59,344 nt of DNA from NCBI RefSeq assembly GCF_000737245.1, contig NZ_JPQU01000043.1, positions 1 through 59,344 of the forward strand, given 5' to 3'. Below the pieces are notes generated by a model. That model made no database searches, had not been told where the DNA came from, and saw only the letters and a program-made list of their open reading frames with translations. The stretch comes from Pseudomonas syringae. Lineage in GTDB: Bacteria; Pseudomonadota; Gammaproteobacteria; Pseudomonadales; Pseudomonadaceae. Below, one piece after another: positions 26,050 to 35,296 of this stretch (position 1 is its first letter; every line of letters begins with the position of its first letter). The translations under genes and the position numbers were made by a program.

Positions 26050-27728
26050 TGCAAGGTCTCGTGGTGAACGCTGTCGAACAGCGTGAAAGCGGTAAAGCTG
26101 TTGACAGCCATACAGCCAGCGAAAAACTCGTCGAGTACACAACCGAACAGGTAGAAATTGCCGGGGCTGAGAAAGTGATCACCGCGACACTCGACCCGAA
26201 TGACACTGCCTTCAATGGGCAGCCCACGGATAAAACGTCGCTCTTGAATGACGGTGACGTTTTCGATGGCATCGATACGTCGCTGATTAGCGTCTTGTGC
26301 GCCCTCGCCGGTGCTGGGCAGATAACCCGTCAGCAGGCCACGCAAGTAATCGCGATCGGCCAGGCGAAAGTGATTGGCGTTCAACTGCGAGAGCATTCGC
26401 CAGAGTAATTTGTCGTCGAATTTCGGTGGCTGGCAGGGTGTGACACCCCGGATGCTCTTGAACTCCACCCTGGGTGGGGTGTTGTCCGTGGGCTGGTTCA
26501 AATCCCCCGGCCGCAGACTTTCAGGCAACTTGCCATTGGTGCACAACAAACCGATAGACAAGGTCATTTCGGCCGGCACTTTACCTTCGCGGTAAGGCAG
26601 GCTCAGATAATGGTCGTACCCATGAGGGTCGATACTCGAAGAGCGGATTCGCAAATTGTAAGTGTCGTTTTGCGAAAAGGTATTGAACGGCTCAAGCGGT
26701 CGCTCGCCTGCGCCCGCGGTGTAAGCGCTGACGCTGAGTACCGAATGAATCCGCATGCTCATGCGCTGGCCATGATCGGCTGGCTGAATACGATAATCGA
26801 CTTGCTTGTGATTGATACGTAACGGGTGCGCTTGCTGCTCGAACAGATTGATCGCTGGCGTTACACCCATCATGAAACTGTTGGCGGACAAATCGGGCGT
26901 CCAGTCTGGCAGGTTTTCAAACATCAACCGGACGCTGAAGCGACCCTCCCGACCGCGTGCGCCCCACTGTTTGAACCCGGCCAGCTCCACGAAAAGGAAT
27001 TTCTCTGGCAGCGCAAAGTATTCCTGCAGGCATCGATAGGCCGGGTGGGCCGTATCAGGGAATGGCAGCAACGGGTTGTTTGCATCAAACCCCAGCCCCC
27101 GCAGATACCGCGCAGGCAATACGGTCAGGGGTTGGCCTAGCGCGCTGATACGAATCTCCCTCAGGTTCAACTGCAACAGACGCAGTAATTTGCTGCCATC
27201 TACCATGCCGTCGCCAAGATAGAAGCGCAGGCTGTCCGCCTGCCAATCGCTCGGGTCGGCGGTGGTAAACGCAAAATCCATCAGCAAACTGCGTGCTTCG
27301 CCGTTGCCGCCATCCCAGCGCGTGCTCACCAGCTGCAGCGGTTCGAGTTCGACCGCCGCTGTGCTGCGAAAGCGTATCCGCTGCCCGTCAACGGGAACCG
27401 AGGCCACTTCACATCCCGCATCAATGCGGGTCACTTGTTGCAAAGGTCCACGGGGCTGAAATTGCAACAGCGTCAAGCACGGCAAGGGTTGCAAATAGTG
27501 GGGATACAGCAGCTGCGCCAGCTCTTGAATGAACTCGGGAAATTCATCATCCAGGCGTTGGCGAACCATGCCAGTGAGAAATGCCACCCCTTCCAGCAAG
27601 CGCTCGACATCCGGATCGTTCGCCGAATCCACACCCAACAGTGGCGCCAAGGCCGGATTGCTGAGGGCAAACTCATCAGCCAGACGCCTGAGGTGATTGA
27701 GTTCTCTTTGATAATGGTTGTTAAGCAT
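26013..27728 (-). CDS. tssF: T6SS baseplate protein TssF
   Basis: 571-residue TssF (ImpG/VasA), the main wedge protein. The N-terminus (YQRELNHLRRLADEFALSNPALA and GVDSANDPDVERLLEGVAFL) and the LYPHYLQPLPCLTLLQF stretch near residue 92 are the family signature, as are MRIHSVLSVSAY and the GSVIRVECRGDHFLSPGNFY end. Its length is normal. It follows tssE by 3 bases and overlaps tssG. Confidence 0.93.
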   Translation of the reverse strand: MLNNHYQRELNHLRRLADEFALSNPALAPLLGVDSANDPDVERLLEGVAFLTGMVRQRLDDEFPEFIQELAQLLYPHYLQPLPCLTLLQFQPRGPLQQVTRIDAGCEVASVPVDGQRIRFRSTAAVELEPLQLVSTRWDGGNGEARSLLMDFAFTTADPSDWQADSLRFYLGDGMVDGSKLLRLLQLNLREIRISALGQPLTVLPARYLRGLGFDANNPLLPFPDTAHPAYRCLQEYFALPEKFLFVELAGFKQWGARGREGRFSVRLMFENLPDWTPDLSANSFMMGVTPAINLFEQQAHPLRINHKQVDYRIQPADHGQRMSMRIHSVLSVSAYTAGAGERPLEPFNTFSQNDTYNLRIRSSSIDPHGYDHYLSLPYREGKVPAEMTLSIGLLCTNGKLPESLRPGDLNQPTDNTPPRVEFKSIRGVTPCQPPKFDDKLLWRMLSQLNANHFRLADRDYLRGLLTGYLPSTGEGAQDANQRRIDAIENVTVIQERRFIRGLPIEGSVIRVECRGDHFLSPGNFYLFGCVLDEFFAGCMAVNSFTAFTLFDSVHHETLQWPAKIGQQRLL

Positions 27729-27731
27729 GAC

Positions 27732-28151
27732 TTAGTGCATCGCCAGGGAAACGCGACCGTCGGAAGACACCCGGGTAGCCAAATGAATGGGGATGTTTCG
27801 ATCGTCTATTTCAACCAGCCCGTCAAGCGTGAAACTCAGCGACAGCACTTCCTGGGAACCTTCGGCGACCAGGATGCGAGGCGATTTCAGGCGGGGCTCG
27901 TAGCGGGCAATCATGCGGGTCATGTTTTCGATGATTTGCGTGGTCTCGCCGGTGGCAAAAGAACCGGCCAGATTGGTGAAGTCCGGAACGCCAAACTCGG
28001 CGTCTATGGGCACGCTGCCGCAGCGGGTATTGAGGATGCGTTGCAGGTGCAGGATGATCGACTGCATGAGCACTTCAGACTGGGTCAGGTGTGTACGGCC
28101 GGTATCGGCCTGCAACATGGTGATCCGTTCCAGCAATCGTTTTTCTTTCAT
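27732..28151 (-). CDS. tssE: T6SS baseplate protein TssE
   Basis: 139-residue gp25-like protein. The ATG at 28151 follows AGAGGGGGTACAGCG; the longer reading to 28277 would run through the hairpin after hcp. It contains QSIILHLQRILNTRCGSVPI followed by DAEFGVPDFT, the lysozyme-like gp25 core with the EFG-like motif needed to start sheath assembly. It is separated from hcp by about 70 bases containing a stem-loop. Confidence 0.9.
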   Translation of the reverse strand: MKEKRLLERITMLQADTGRTHLTQSEVLMQSIILHLQRILNTRCGSVPIDAEFGVPDFTNLAGSFATGETTQIIENMTRMIARYEPRLKSPRILVAEGSQEVLSLSFTLDGLVEIDDRNIPIHLATRVSSDGRVSLAMH

Positions 28152-28179
28152 CGCTGTACCCCCTCTGAAGAACCAGGAT

Positions 28180-28202
28180 CGCCGCCCTGCAAGAGGGCGG
28201 CG
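28180..28202 (-). terminator. Stem-loop between hcp and tssE
   Basis: A perfect 9-bp GC-rich stem (CGCCGCCCT/AGGGCGGCG) with a 5-base loop lies between hcp and tssE. There is no T-run on the minus strand, so it is more likely an attenuator or mRNA stabiliser that lets hcp be made in excess than a full terminator. Confidence 0.45.
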
Positions 28203-28222
28203 CTTTAACCATGACGCGTTGT

Positions 28223-28711
28223 TTACGCCTTCGGCGCCAACCAAGAATCTTCGGCTTCGATGCCGTCCGGCTCCCACGTCCAGACGATTTTTTCGTAGGT
28301 GAAGCCGAAATCTTCCATATGGCCCATTTGCTTGAACTCTGGGTTCAAGGTGTTCGGCATCCAGGTGCGCGAAGAGATCAGCACCGCGTTGCTCAGGGTG
28401 ACGGTGTAATACTTTTCCTCGGTGCCTTTGGGCGAGATGCGATAGAACTCAAGTACGACAGTCTTGAGCTGCTCGCCAGAGGTGAGGGCTTGCTGCAGTT
28501 TGGGTGAAGACTTGTCAATTTCCTTGGTCAGGGTCAGACCATGGTGAACACGCTTGCCTGCTGGAAGGCCGGTTTGCGGGTTTTTCGGAATGTCGATCAG
28601 GTGTTCAACAGCTTGTACAAGGATCTTCCCGGTATGGCCGGCAATCTGAACAGAACCTTCAATCTTGCCTTGGTTCTGGCCTTCGATACTCAAGTAGCAT
28701 GGCATTGGCAT
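28223..28711 (-). CDS. hcp: T6SS tube protein Hcp (TssD)
   Basis: 162-residue Hcp, which stacks as hexameric rings to form the inner tube and is secreted. MPMPCYLSIEGQNQGKIEGS, then HHGLTLTKEIDKSSP (about 56-70), a central TVVLEFYRISPKG and the closing GFTYEKIVWTWEPDG are standard. Length is normal with no extended toxin domain. It has its own leader region (28712-28869) with a strong hairpin and a motif shared with the tssA upstream region, so it may have separate regulation. Confidence 0.94.
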   Translation of the reverse strand: MPMPCYLSIEGQNQGKIEGSVQIAGHTGKILVQAVEHLIDIPKNPQTGLPAGKRVHHGLTLTKEIDKSSPKLQQALTSGEQLKTVVLEFYRISPKGTEEKYYTVTLSNAVLISSRTWMPNTLNPEFKQMGHMEDFGFTYEKIVWTWEPDGIEAEDSWLAPKA

Positions 28712-28821
28712 AACAGGTACTCCGGGTTAAATCAGCTAGTTTCCAAACACCGGTCAGAACACTTGGCCCTGGCTCGCTGCGTTGAATCCATCGTATGAAA
28801 TTACCGAGGCAATGACCCTCG

Positions 28822-28861
28822 GGTGAACACCTGAATGGGTGCAGTTGCGGCACCCATTCAG
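28822..28861 (-). promoter_or_regulatory. Shared 19-base motif and 12-bp hairpin upstream of hcp
   Basis: Positions 28822-28840 read GGTGAACACCTGAATGGGT on the plus strand, identical to 32645-32663 in front of tssA. The 5' half is a GGTG-AA-CACC inverted repeat. The 3' half is one arm of a perfect 12-bp stem (CTGAATGGGTGC/GCACCCATTCAG, 28831-28861, 7-base loop) just after the tssC stop. It could end or process tssABC mRNA while acting as an operator. Confidence 0.5.
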
Positions 28862-28869
28862 TCTGCAAA

Positions 28870-30354
28870 TCAGCTCTTATCGAGCTTGCCCACCAGCGAA
28901 AGCGTGAAAGAAGCGCCCATGTACTTGAAGTGCGGACGAACCTTCAAACCCACGCGGTACCAGCCTGGATCCCCTTCAACGTCACTGACCGTAATGTCTG
29001 CCTGACGCAATGGACGGCGGCTGCGCACGCCGGCTGCCGGGTTGTCCATGTCAGCCACGTATTGGCGAATCCAGGTGTTGAGTTCCGACTCCAGGTCGCC
29101 ACGCTCCTTCCAGGTGCCGATGTTTTCGCGCTGGATGACTTTGATGTAGTGCGCCAGGCGACTGACCACAAAGATGTAAGGCAACTGGGTGCCGAGCTTG
29201 TAGTTGAGTTCGGCCTCTTTGCCTTCCTTGTCATTGCCAAAGTACTTGGGTTTCTGGCACGAGTTGGCAGAGAAGAACGCTGCGTTATCGGTGTTCTTGC
29301 GCATGGTCAGCGCGATAAAGCCCTGCTCAGCCAACTCGAATTCACGACGCTCGGAGATAAGCACTTCGGTCGGGATCTTGGTCTGGGTTTCACCCATCGC
29401 TTCGTAGTTGTAAACAGGCAGATCGCCGACCGTACCGCCACCCTGCGGACCAATAACGTTGGCGCACCAGCGGTATTGGGCAAAGCTGTCGGACAGACGG
29501 CTGGCGAATGCAAACGCAGCATTACCCCAGAGAAAGTCCTTGTTCCCGCCACTGACGTTTTCGTTGTAGCGAAAGGTTTTTGCCGGAATCGTGTCTTCGC
29601 CATAAGGCGTGCGCAGCAGGAAGTGCGGCAACGTCAGGCCGACAAAGCGTGAATCGTCACTTTCGCGAAAGGCGTTCCATTTAGTGAACTGCGGGCCCTC
29701 AAAGACGGCTTGCAGGTCTTTGAGATTTGGCAGATCGGCAAAGCTGTCGATACCAAAAAACTGAGGGCCTGCCGACGCGATGAAAGGCGTGTGGGACATC
29801 GCCGAAATAGCCGCGACTGATTGCAGCAACTTCATGTCCTGCGGCCCAGGATTAAACTCGTAGTTACCAATGATCGAACCAAATGGCTGACCACCGAACT
29901 GGCCGAACTCAGCGGTGTACACCGCCTTGTACAGACCCGAGCGAGTGATTTCCGGCGCATCTTCGAAATCTTCGAGGAGCTTTTCCTTGGAGACGCTGAG
30001 GATTTCCAGCCTGTTGTTCTCGCGAAAATCAGTACGGTCAACGAGGAACTTCAACGAGCGCCAGGAAGATTCAAGCTTCTGAAACTTCTCATTGTGAATA
30101 ATGGCGTCCACCTGACGGCAGAGCTTGGCATCCAGTGTGGCGATCATGTCGTCGATCAGCCCGGCACTGACCTTCTCGGTCTGGCGAGCCGGTTCAAGCA
30201 GTTCGGTGACGAAGGCTTCCAACCCTTGACGGGTGACGGCGTAAGCCTCGTCACCGGGCTTGACACGGGTGGCTTCTACCAACTGATCCAGCAGGGAAAC
30301 CGACTCAACGGCTTGCCCGACGCCGCTCGTTGCCTGGCTTTTTTCTTCACTCAT
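28870..30354 (-). CDS. tssC: T6SS sheath protein TssC
   Basis: 494-residue large sheath subunit (ImpC/VipB), which with TssB builds the contractile sheath. Family marks: LDAKLCRQVDAIIHNEKFQK (about 73-92) with LESSWRSLKFLVDRTDF, then MSHTPFIASAGPQFF, LRTPYGEDTIPAKTFRYNE and the C-terminal TLSLVGKLDKS. The length is standard. It begins 3 bases after tssB, so both are made together. Confidence 0.95.
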   Translation of the reverse strand: MSEEKSQATSGVGQAVESVSLLDQLVEATRVKPGDEAYAVTRQGLEAFVTELLEPARQTEKVSAGLIDDMIATLDAKLCRQVDAIIHNEKFQKLESSWRSLKFLVDRTDFRENNRLEILSVSKEKLLEDFEDAPEITRSGLYKAVYTAEFGQFGGQPFGSIIGNYEFNPGPQDMKLLQSVAAISAMSHTPFIASAGPQFFGIDSFADLPNLKDLQAVFEGPQFTKWNAFRESDDSRFVGLTLPHFLLRTPYGEDTIPAKTFRYNENVSGGNKDFLWGNAAFAFASRLSDSFAQYRWCANVIGPQGGGTVGDLPVYNYEAMGETQTKIPTEVLISERREFELAEQGFIALTMRKNTDNAAFFSANSCQKPKYFGNDKEGKEAELNYKLGTQLPYIFVVSRLAHYIKVIQRENIGTWKERGDLESELNTWIRQYVADMDNPAAGVRSRRPLRQADITVSDVEGDPGWYRVGLKVRPHFKYMGASFTLSLVGKLDKS

Positions 30355-30357
30355 GGG

Positions 30358-30855
30358 TTACTCCTTGTCCCTGACGCCGAGCTCGGAGAGCAAACGCTCG
30401 CGAGCACCGTCATCGTTCATCAAGGCCTGAAGTTGCTTGCGAAATTCAGGCAGATTGCCCATCGGGCCTTTCAAGGCCTTGAGCGAGTCGCGCAGGGCGA
30501 TCAGTTGCTGCAGCTCGGGAACCTGGGCAACAATGGCGTCAGGTTCGAAGTCGCGAATTGACTGGAAGGTCAACGAAACGGGTATCTGCTCATCTGCCGG
30601 CGCGTTTTCCGACAGCCGATTGGGCACCGCCAGTTGCAGACTCAGGTTCTGCCCTTTGAGCACGTCGGTGAAGTTGTCCTTATCGACGCGAATCGGCTTG
30701 ATGTCCTCAACTGGCGTATCGTCATCACGCAAGGTGAAATCCCCAATTACCAGCTGCTTCAAGGGCAGTTCAACCTGCTCTTGAGCGCCGCCGGTGTCGG
30801 AGCTGTAAACAATATTGACGCGCTCTTTGGGCGCGACCGAACCTTCACTAGCCAT
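30358..30855 (-). CDS. tssB: T6SS sheath protein TssB
   Basis: 165-residue small sheath subunit (ImpB/VipA). KERVNIVYSSDTGGAQEQVE followed by LPLKQLVIGDF opens the family fold, and RDFEPDAIVAQVPELQQLIA with LRDSLKALKGPMGNLPEFRK forms the helix that ClpV recognises on contracted sheaths. Normal length. The gap to tssA is 98 bases. Confidence 0.94.
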   Translation of the reverse strand: MASEGSVAPKERVNIVYSSDTGGAQEQVELPLKQLVIGDFTLRDDDTPVEDIKPIRVDKDNFTDVLKGQNLSLQLAVPNRLSENAPADEQIPVSLTFQSIRDFEPDAIVAQVPELQQLIALRDSLKALKGPMGNLPEFRKQLQALMNDDGARERLLSELGVRDKE

Positions 30856-30953
30856 TCATTCCCACTCCTGTTACCGGGCACGCTCAACGCTGCCATTGAA
30901 AAACTCATGGCATGGATATGCACATGTCTGTCGGGCATTGCATGTGACTTGTT

Positions 30954-32504
30954 TCAATTGGCCTGCGGGCTGGCCAAGCGCCAGAACGCAGGCAAATCCA
31001 TTGCTGCCAGTTGCTGCATCCATATCGCTTTGCCATCGCCGTCTTCATAGCTCGAAGCCAGCTCAAGCAACGGCAGCACAAGATCGGGCTCCCAGCGGTC
31101 CAACCCTTGCTCGGTTGCTTCCTGCAGCAGGACATCAACCGCGACTTGCAGCCGGGCATGAGGATCAAATCGCTTGAGCAAAAAACATTGAGCGCAGCGC
31201 AGACGAAACCGGTCTCGGCCGCTGCTGACCTCACGCAGGTTGTCCTGCAGGCGGTTTAGCGCGCTGCTCAGCTGACCGTCGGCGGCGTCTTGGGCCGCGG
31301 CTTCAATCAGGGTTTGCACGGCATCAGCAGCACCCGAACGGGTCGCGGGCGCCAAGCCTTCGAGCCAACTACGCGTCGCGCCATCGGCAAACGGTTGGTC
31401 GTTGGCGAAAGTCAGCTCGGCGAGCGTCGGCAGACGCACCAGCAAATGCCGGGTTTCCAGCGCCAGGCTCGTGGCGGCTTGCACCGCTCCGGCGCCAAGG
31501 CGCGTAAGTGCCAAGTGACTGGCTCGATTCAGGTCCAGCCAGAGTGGATAGGTGTTGAGTCGGCCCTCGCAAAAGCGCACGACATCCAATGGCTCGCCGA
31601 TGCTCTGCAAGCGATTGAAACTCTCGACCTCAGCCCCGGAGGGCGCTGGCAAACGGGTTGTGGTGCCTTGTGCAGGCGGCGCCTGCTCCAAAGTCATCCA
31701 GGCCAATTGGCGATTCAGGCGAAACAACAACGGCAGCGTTGCCTTAGACTCCAGACAAAAACCCACCAGAGGCATCAGCGAGGCGAACACACCGGTGACT
31801 GCATTTTCTACCGTTTCATCGCCTTCCAGGCTGCCCAAGGGCTGAGCAGCTGCCAATGTAGGTGGTTCCTTGCCGACCGGTGTTGCGGGCTTTACGACCG
31901 GTGCCTGGACCGGTTCAGGTGGTGCCGAAATCACCTCGGATGAAGCAACCGTCGACACGATTGCAGCCTCTACAGGGAGCTGTGAAAGACGACGACGCAA
32001 CGCAAAGAAGCTCGGCCCTTCTGAATCACGGTCACGCCACTGAGTGTCTATCGCATCCCAGTCTTCAAGCAGCGCCGCCAATCGCTCACCGGGCACAGGC
32101 TCAAAGCTTTCCTCGATCTTGGCGGTAAGCCACTCAAGCATCCATTCGGCCTGATTTCGTCTGGCACGCAGCCTCGCGGGAGGTGGCGTGAGGGTGTCCC
32201 AGTACAGCTCAAGCATTTCGCGTAATACGTGCACACCGGTGACCAGGCCAGGTATGCCTCTGATTGTGGTCCAGGCACATAACAGCCAGACCGCAGCATT
32301 GATATCCTTACCCTCAACGCGAAGAACATCAGCGCAGGATTCGGCAACAATGTGCCAATCAACTCCGGTATCAGCGTGAATATTGGTCAGCTTCTCTAGT
32401 TCAGCTTGCGCCCGTGCAAAAGCAGCGCTCTCACGTGGATTAGCACCCGATGGGCTAGTCACACTAATGGCTAACGAGCCTAATTCTTGATCTTGGTAAC
32501 TCAT
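30954..32504 (-). CDS. tssA: T6SS assembly protein TssA
   Basis: 516-residue TssA of the long form, which primes and coordinates tube and sheath growth. It has an N-terminal ImpA_N domain (about 1-130; VDWHIVAESCADVLRVEGKD, the LVTGVHVLREMLELYWDTLT stretch), a proline/valine linker (about 190-235), and a VasJ-like C-terminal domain (about 380-510) ending in LDRWEPDLVLPLLELASSYE. The ribosome site is AGGAA. It is first of the core genes, possibly after a 67-residue reading frame 3 bases upstream. Confidence 0.9.
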   Translation of the reverse strand: MSYQDQELGSLAISVTSPSGANPRESAAFARAQAELEKLTNIHADTGVDWHIVAESCADVLRVEGKDINAAVWLLCAWTTIRGIPGLVTGVHVLREMLELYWDTLTPPPARLRARRNQAEWMLEWLTAKIEESFEPVPGERLAALLEDWDAIDTQWRDRDSEGPSFFALRRRLSQLPVEAAIVSTVASSEVISAPPEPVQAPVVKPATPVGKEPPTLAAAQPLGSLEGDETVENAVTGVFASLMPLVGFCLESKATLPLLFRLNRQLAWMTLEQAPPAQGTTTRLPAPSGAEVESFNRLQSIGEPLDVVRFCEGRLNTYPLWLDLNRASHLALTRLGAGAVQAATSLALETRHLLVRLPTLAELTFANDQPFADGATRSWLEGLAPATRSGAADAVQTLIEAAAQDAADGQLSSALNRLQDNLREVSSGRDRFRLRCAQCFLLKRFDPHARLQVAVDVLLQEATEQGLDRWEPDLVLPLLELASSYEDGDGKAIWMQQLAAMDLPAFWRLASPQAN

Positions 32505-32507
32505 ACG

Positions 32508-32711
32508 TTATTCCTGCGACACCACAACTACTGAGTACCACGTCATATGCGCAAAAATGCCGTCGATGCCTTTACTCTTACAAATCAAACCGTCTTGCTC
32601 ATCGGTGGTATAACGATGATCTGTTCGCCCTGCTGGCACTATCAGGTGAACACCTGAATGGGTTGGACTATTCATTACTTCTCGGTAATAAACTCGCTGA
32701 ACCAAAGGCAT
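32508..32711 (-). CDS. Possible small protein upstream of tssA
   Basis: 67-residue open frame whose stop lies 3 bases before the tssA start; it has AGGTAAGGA directly before its ATG. I recognise no family. It contains TTDEQDGLICKSKGIDGIF and a hydrophobic C-terminus (WYSVVVVS). The plus-strand motif shared with the hcp leader lies within it. It may be a leader peptide coupling tssA translation or merely an untranslated leader. Confidence 0.3.
   Translation of the reverse strand: MPLVQRVYYREVMNSPTHSGVHLIVPAGRTDHRYTTDEQDGLICKSKGIDGIFAHMTWYSVVVVSQE
32645..32663 (-). promoter_or_regulatory. 19-base motif shared with the hcp leader
   Basis: GGTGAACACCTGAATGGGT, identical to 28822-28840, includes the inverted repeat GGTG-AA-CACC. 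Its two occurrences sit in front of tssA and hcp, the two genes with their own leader regions, which suggests a common regulator. It lies about 140 bases upstream of tssA. Confidence 0.45.
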
Positions 32712-32980
32712 TCCTTACCTGTTGTGGAGGAAACTTATCAGACGGCTGCCGCATGGCTTGACCTTGCGTTGCAGTTTTTGAACTTTATTTAAAAATCACG
32801 GTATCCGTAGCCGGATGCCTAGACAGCACCACCGCATTGCCCGTACATTGCGAACAGCCCGATCGCACAAGGAGATAAGATAACCGCCGCCTTTCACGAC
32901 TGGGCCAGCCACGGATTTGCAGCCCCCGTACCACAATCAATGAGTCACGAAAGCTTGATCGTCTGGTCAGCTGTTAATTT

Positions 32981-33997
32981 ATGAATAAATCAACGCTCAT
33001 TGAATCCTCAAGCCAAGCCCGTGCATCGCAGAGCCCCGATCATTTCGATGTCAGCGCTGAGCCCGCTGCCAATCAGTTGCTGGCATGGCGTCGTCGTGTC
33101 GGCCATGTGATCGACGTTCTCCCGTCATCCAGCGCAGTGACCCTGCCCTTCAACGCCTGCATTGACCGTTACGCACTAGGTGACCGGGTTTTCAGCGATT
33201 GCGCCAGCGACCATCTGGTGCTTGATCGCCCGGTCTCGCGTATTTCCACGGACGACAAGCGGGACTACGTGTTTCAGGTTTATACCGAGGGTGGTATCGA
33301 ATGCATTCAGGGTGCGGGTCTGGAGAGTCGTAGTCCTGGCTTGGCCAGCATCATGGCTCTAGATTTAAATCAGCCGATCCGCATGCACCGAAGTCGTTGC
33401 AGGGTCCTGAGCTTTTTTGCGCCACGCCAGATTGTTGAGCTGGCACTGCCCCATGCGGACTCCCTCCATGGCCGCATCTTCGAAAGCACAAACCCGCTGA
33501 CCCGACTGATAGTCGAGCACGCAGCCGCGTTGGCAGGACGTGTCGCTAGAATGAGCGAACATGAAGCCAGCCAGGCCTTCGATACCACAGTCCAGTTGAT
33601 GCTCGGGGCGTTTGCCAAACAGGCCAAACTCAGTGGGAACGTAAGGGCTGCAGCACGCAGTGCAATTTTCGACCAGGCCAGACGCTACGTCAGAGTGAAT
33701 CTCTATCAGCCTTGGTTAACGCCAGAAAGTGTGGTGGTCAAACTTCAACTTCCCCGCGCGACACTGTATCGGCTGTTTCAACATGAAGGCGGATTGGGGC
33801 GCTACATCATCAACTGCCGTTTGCGTGAAGCCGCCGATGAAATCGTGCGTTATCCCAACAGACAGATTATTGAAATCGCCTACAGCTTGGGATTTAACAG
33901 CGCTTCAGACTTCACCCGAGCCTTCCGTCGACACTATGACATGTCCCCACAAGACCATCGTTTTCTGGCGCTGCAAAGAATAGGCAAGAAATTATAG
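32981..33997 (+). CDS. AraC family transcriptional regulator
   Basis: 338-residue regulator. The N-terminal about 200 residues look like the AraC-binding-like sensor domain (cupin-type), with RDYVFQVYTEGGIECIQGAG in its barrel. The C-terminal about 100 residues form the double helix-turn-helix, with LTPESVVVKLQLPRATLYRL (first helix pair) and the hallmark second motif IIEIAYSLGFNSASDFTRAF followed by RRHYDMSPQDHR. It points away from the T6SS and converges on the transporter gene, whose end it overlaps by 6 bases. It could control the T6SS or the transporter; the sequence does not say which. Confidence 0.88.
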   Translation: MNKSTLIESSSQARASQSPDHFDVSAEPAANQLLAWRRRVGHVIDVLPSSSAVTLPFNACIDRYALGDRVFSDCASDHLVLDRPVSRISTDDKRDYVFQVYTEGGIECIQGAGLESRSPGLASIMALDLNQPIRMHRSRCRVLSFFAPRQIVELALPHADSLHGRIFESTNPLTRLIVEHAAALAGRVARMSEHEASQAFDTTVQLMLGAFAKQAKLSGNVRAAARSAIFDQARRYVRVNLYQPWLTPESVVVKLQLPRATLYRLFQHEGGLGRYIINCRLREAADEIVRYPNRQIIEIAYSLGFNSASDFTRAFRRHYDMSPQDHRFLALQRIGKKL

Positions 33998-35296
33998 TTT
34001 CTGTCCAATAGGCCCAACTAAGTCACGCTGACTTTCAATGGGGAACGCTTTCAATGCAAACAAACTGATCAGCATCGCGCTTAGCAAATACCATGCTGGC
34101 GCCATCGGACTATGCGTAACACTGATCAACCAAGTGACAAAAAACGGGCTGAACGCGCCAAAAATAGTCACGCCCAGGCTATAAACCAGCGACATGCCCA
34201 TGCCACGACAATGCAGGGGAAATGACTCCATGATCATCACAGTCATCACACCATTGTTTCCCATCGCTACAACCGCATAAACGGCGATTATCAGAAGGGA
34301 TAACCCTTCGCCGACACCCTCAGTCAAAGCAAGGAATACGGGATATACGGACCCAATACTGACGAGCATCGTCACATATTGAGTTGGCTTTCGCTGAGTA
34401 CCACGATCTGCGATACGCGCGAACAAAGGTGCGGCGATGAATAGCATCGCACTCGCCAGGCACGATGAAAGCAGACTCATGGTGGGCGACATCCCAAGGT
34501 TTCGGGTCAGATAGGTGGGCATATACAACACCATCAAATAAATGCTTGCCGTGGGTGAAGCCATTAGCAAAATCCCGAGCAGAAGCGGGGAACGGTGCTG
34601 GTTAAGCAAAACTTTAAAAGACGGTCTAGGGATAACAGGCTGTACATTTTCAATCATATTCCGTCGAATCAACCAGCCGATCGGACCGATCAATAATCCC
34701 AAAATAAAAGGGATGCGCCAGCCCCATGCCATTAACTGTTCGGGTGTCAGTAAATAAGTGGTGCAAGCGCCTACCAGAGCACCTACCAACGCCGCCGCAG
34801 CCTGACTGGCAGAGCGCCAACTGACCAGATAGCAGCGTTTACCCGCAGGGGCCAACTCCATCAAGACCGCAGAAGCAACGCCAATCTCACCACCGGCAGC
34901 AAAACCCTGCAGCAAACGAGCGATGACGATTAGCAAGGTGGCTGTAACGCCAATCGACTCATAGGTCGGCATGAATGCAATCAATGCTGTGCCTGAGGCC
35001 ATCAGCAAATTGGACATATTCAGGCCTGCTTTGCGACCTTTGCTGTCCGCGATGTGACCGATCACCAAAGCCCCCAGTGGCCTCATGGTGAAACCGATGC
35101 CAAAAGTCAGCAACGACATAAGCAGAGAAGAGAGCGAACTGTCAGCAGGGAAAAAAAGTTTTCCTATGATCACGGCAGAGAAGCTGTAAACGGTGAAGTC
35201 GTATATCACCAGACCATTGCCAATCACGATCGCGAAGACGGTGGTTTTTGACTGCCGGGTGCCTGCAGAGAGATGAACGGTGCGAGGGGTCGACAT
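33992..35296 (-). CDS. MFS transporter of the metabolite:H+ symporter (MHS) type
   Basis: 434-residue inner-membrane transporter with about twelve hydrophobic segments. It has the MHS signature between TM2 and TM3 (RPLGALVIGHIADSKGRKAG) and RLLQGFAAGGEIGVASAVLM in TM4, as in KgtP/ProP-type carriers of dicarboxylates, shikimate or betaines. The second loop motif is weaker (ARIADRGTQRK, about 305-315). The substrate cannot be told from sequence. The start at 35296 is ATG. The gene converges with the AraC gene and ends within its last codons. Confidence 0.85.
   Translation of the reverse strand: MSTPRTVHLSAGTRQSKTTVFAIVIGNGLVIYDFTVYSFSAVIIGKLFFPADSSLSSLLMSLLTFGIGFTMRPLGALVIGHIADSKGRKAGLNMSNLLMASGTALIAFMPTYESIGVTATLLIVIARLLQGFAAGGEIGVASAVLMELAPAGKRCYLVSWRSASQAAAALVGALVGACTTYLLTPEQLMAWGWRIPFILGLLIGPIGWLIRRNMIENVQPVIPRPSFKVLLNQHRSPLLLGILLMASPTASIYLMVLYMPTYLTRNLGMSPTMSLLSSCLASAMLFIAAPLFARIADRGTQRKPTQYVTMLVSIGSVYPVFLALTEGVGEGLSLLIIAVYAVVAMGNNGVMTVMIMESFPLHCRGMGMSLVYSLGVTIFGAFSPFFVTWLISVTHSPMAPAWYLLSAMLISLFALKAFPIESQRDLVGPIGQKL

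Noticed and set aside
32505..32980. Sigma-54 promoter for the T6SS
   Set aside because: Searched by eye for TGGCAC-N5-TTGC-like sequences before tssA; only poor matches were found, unlike the clear one at 39850.
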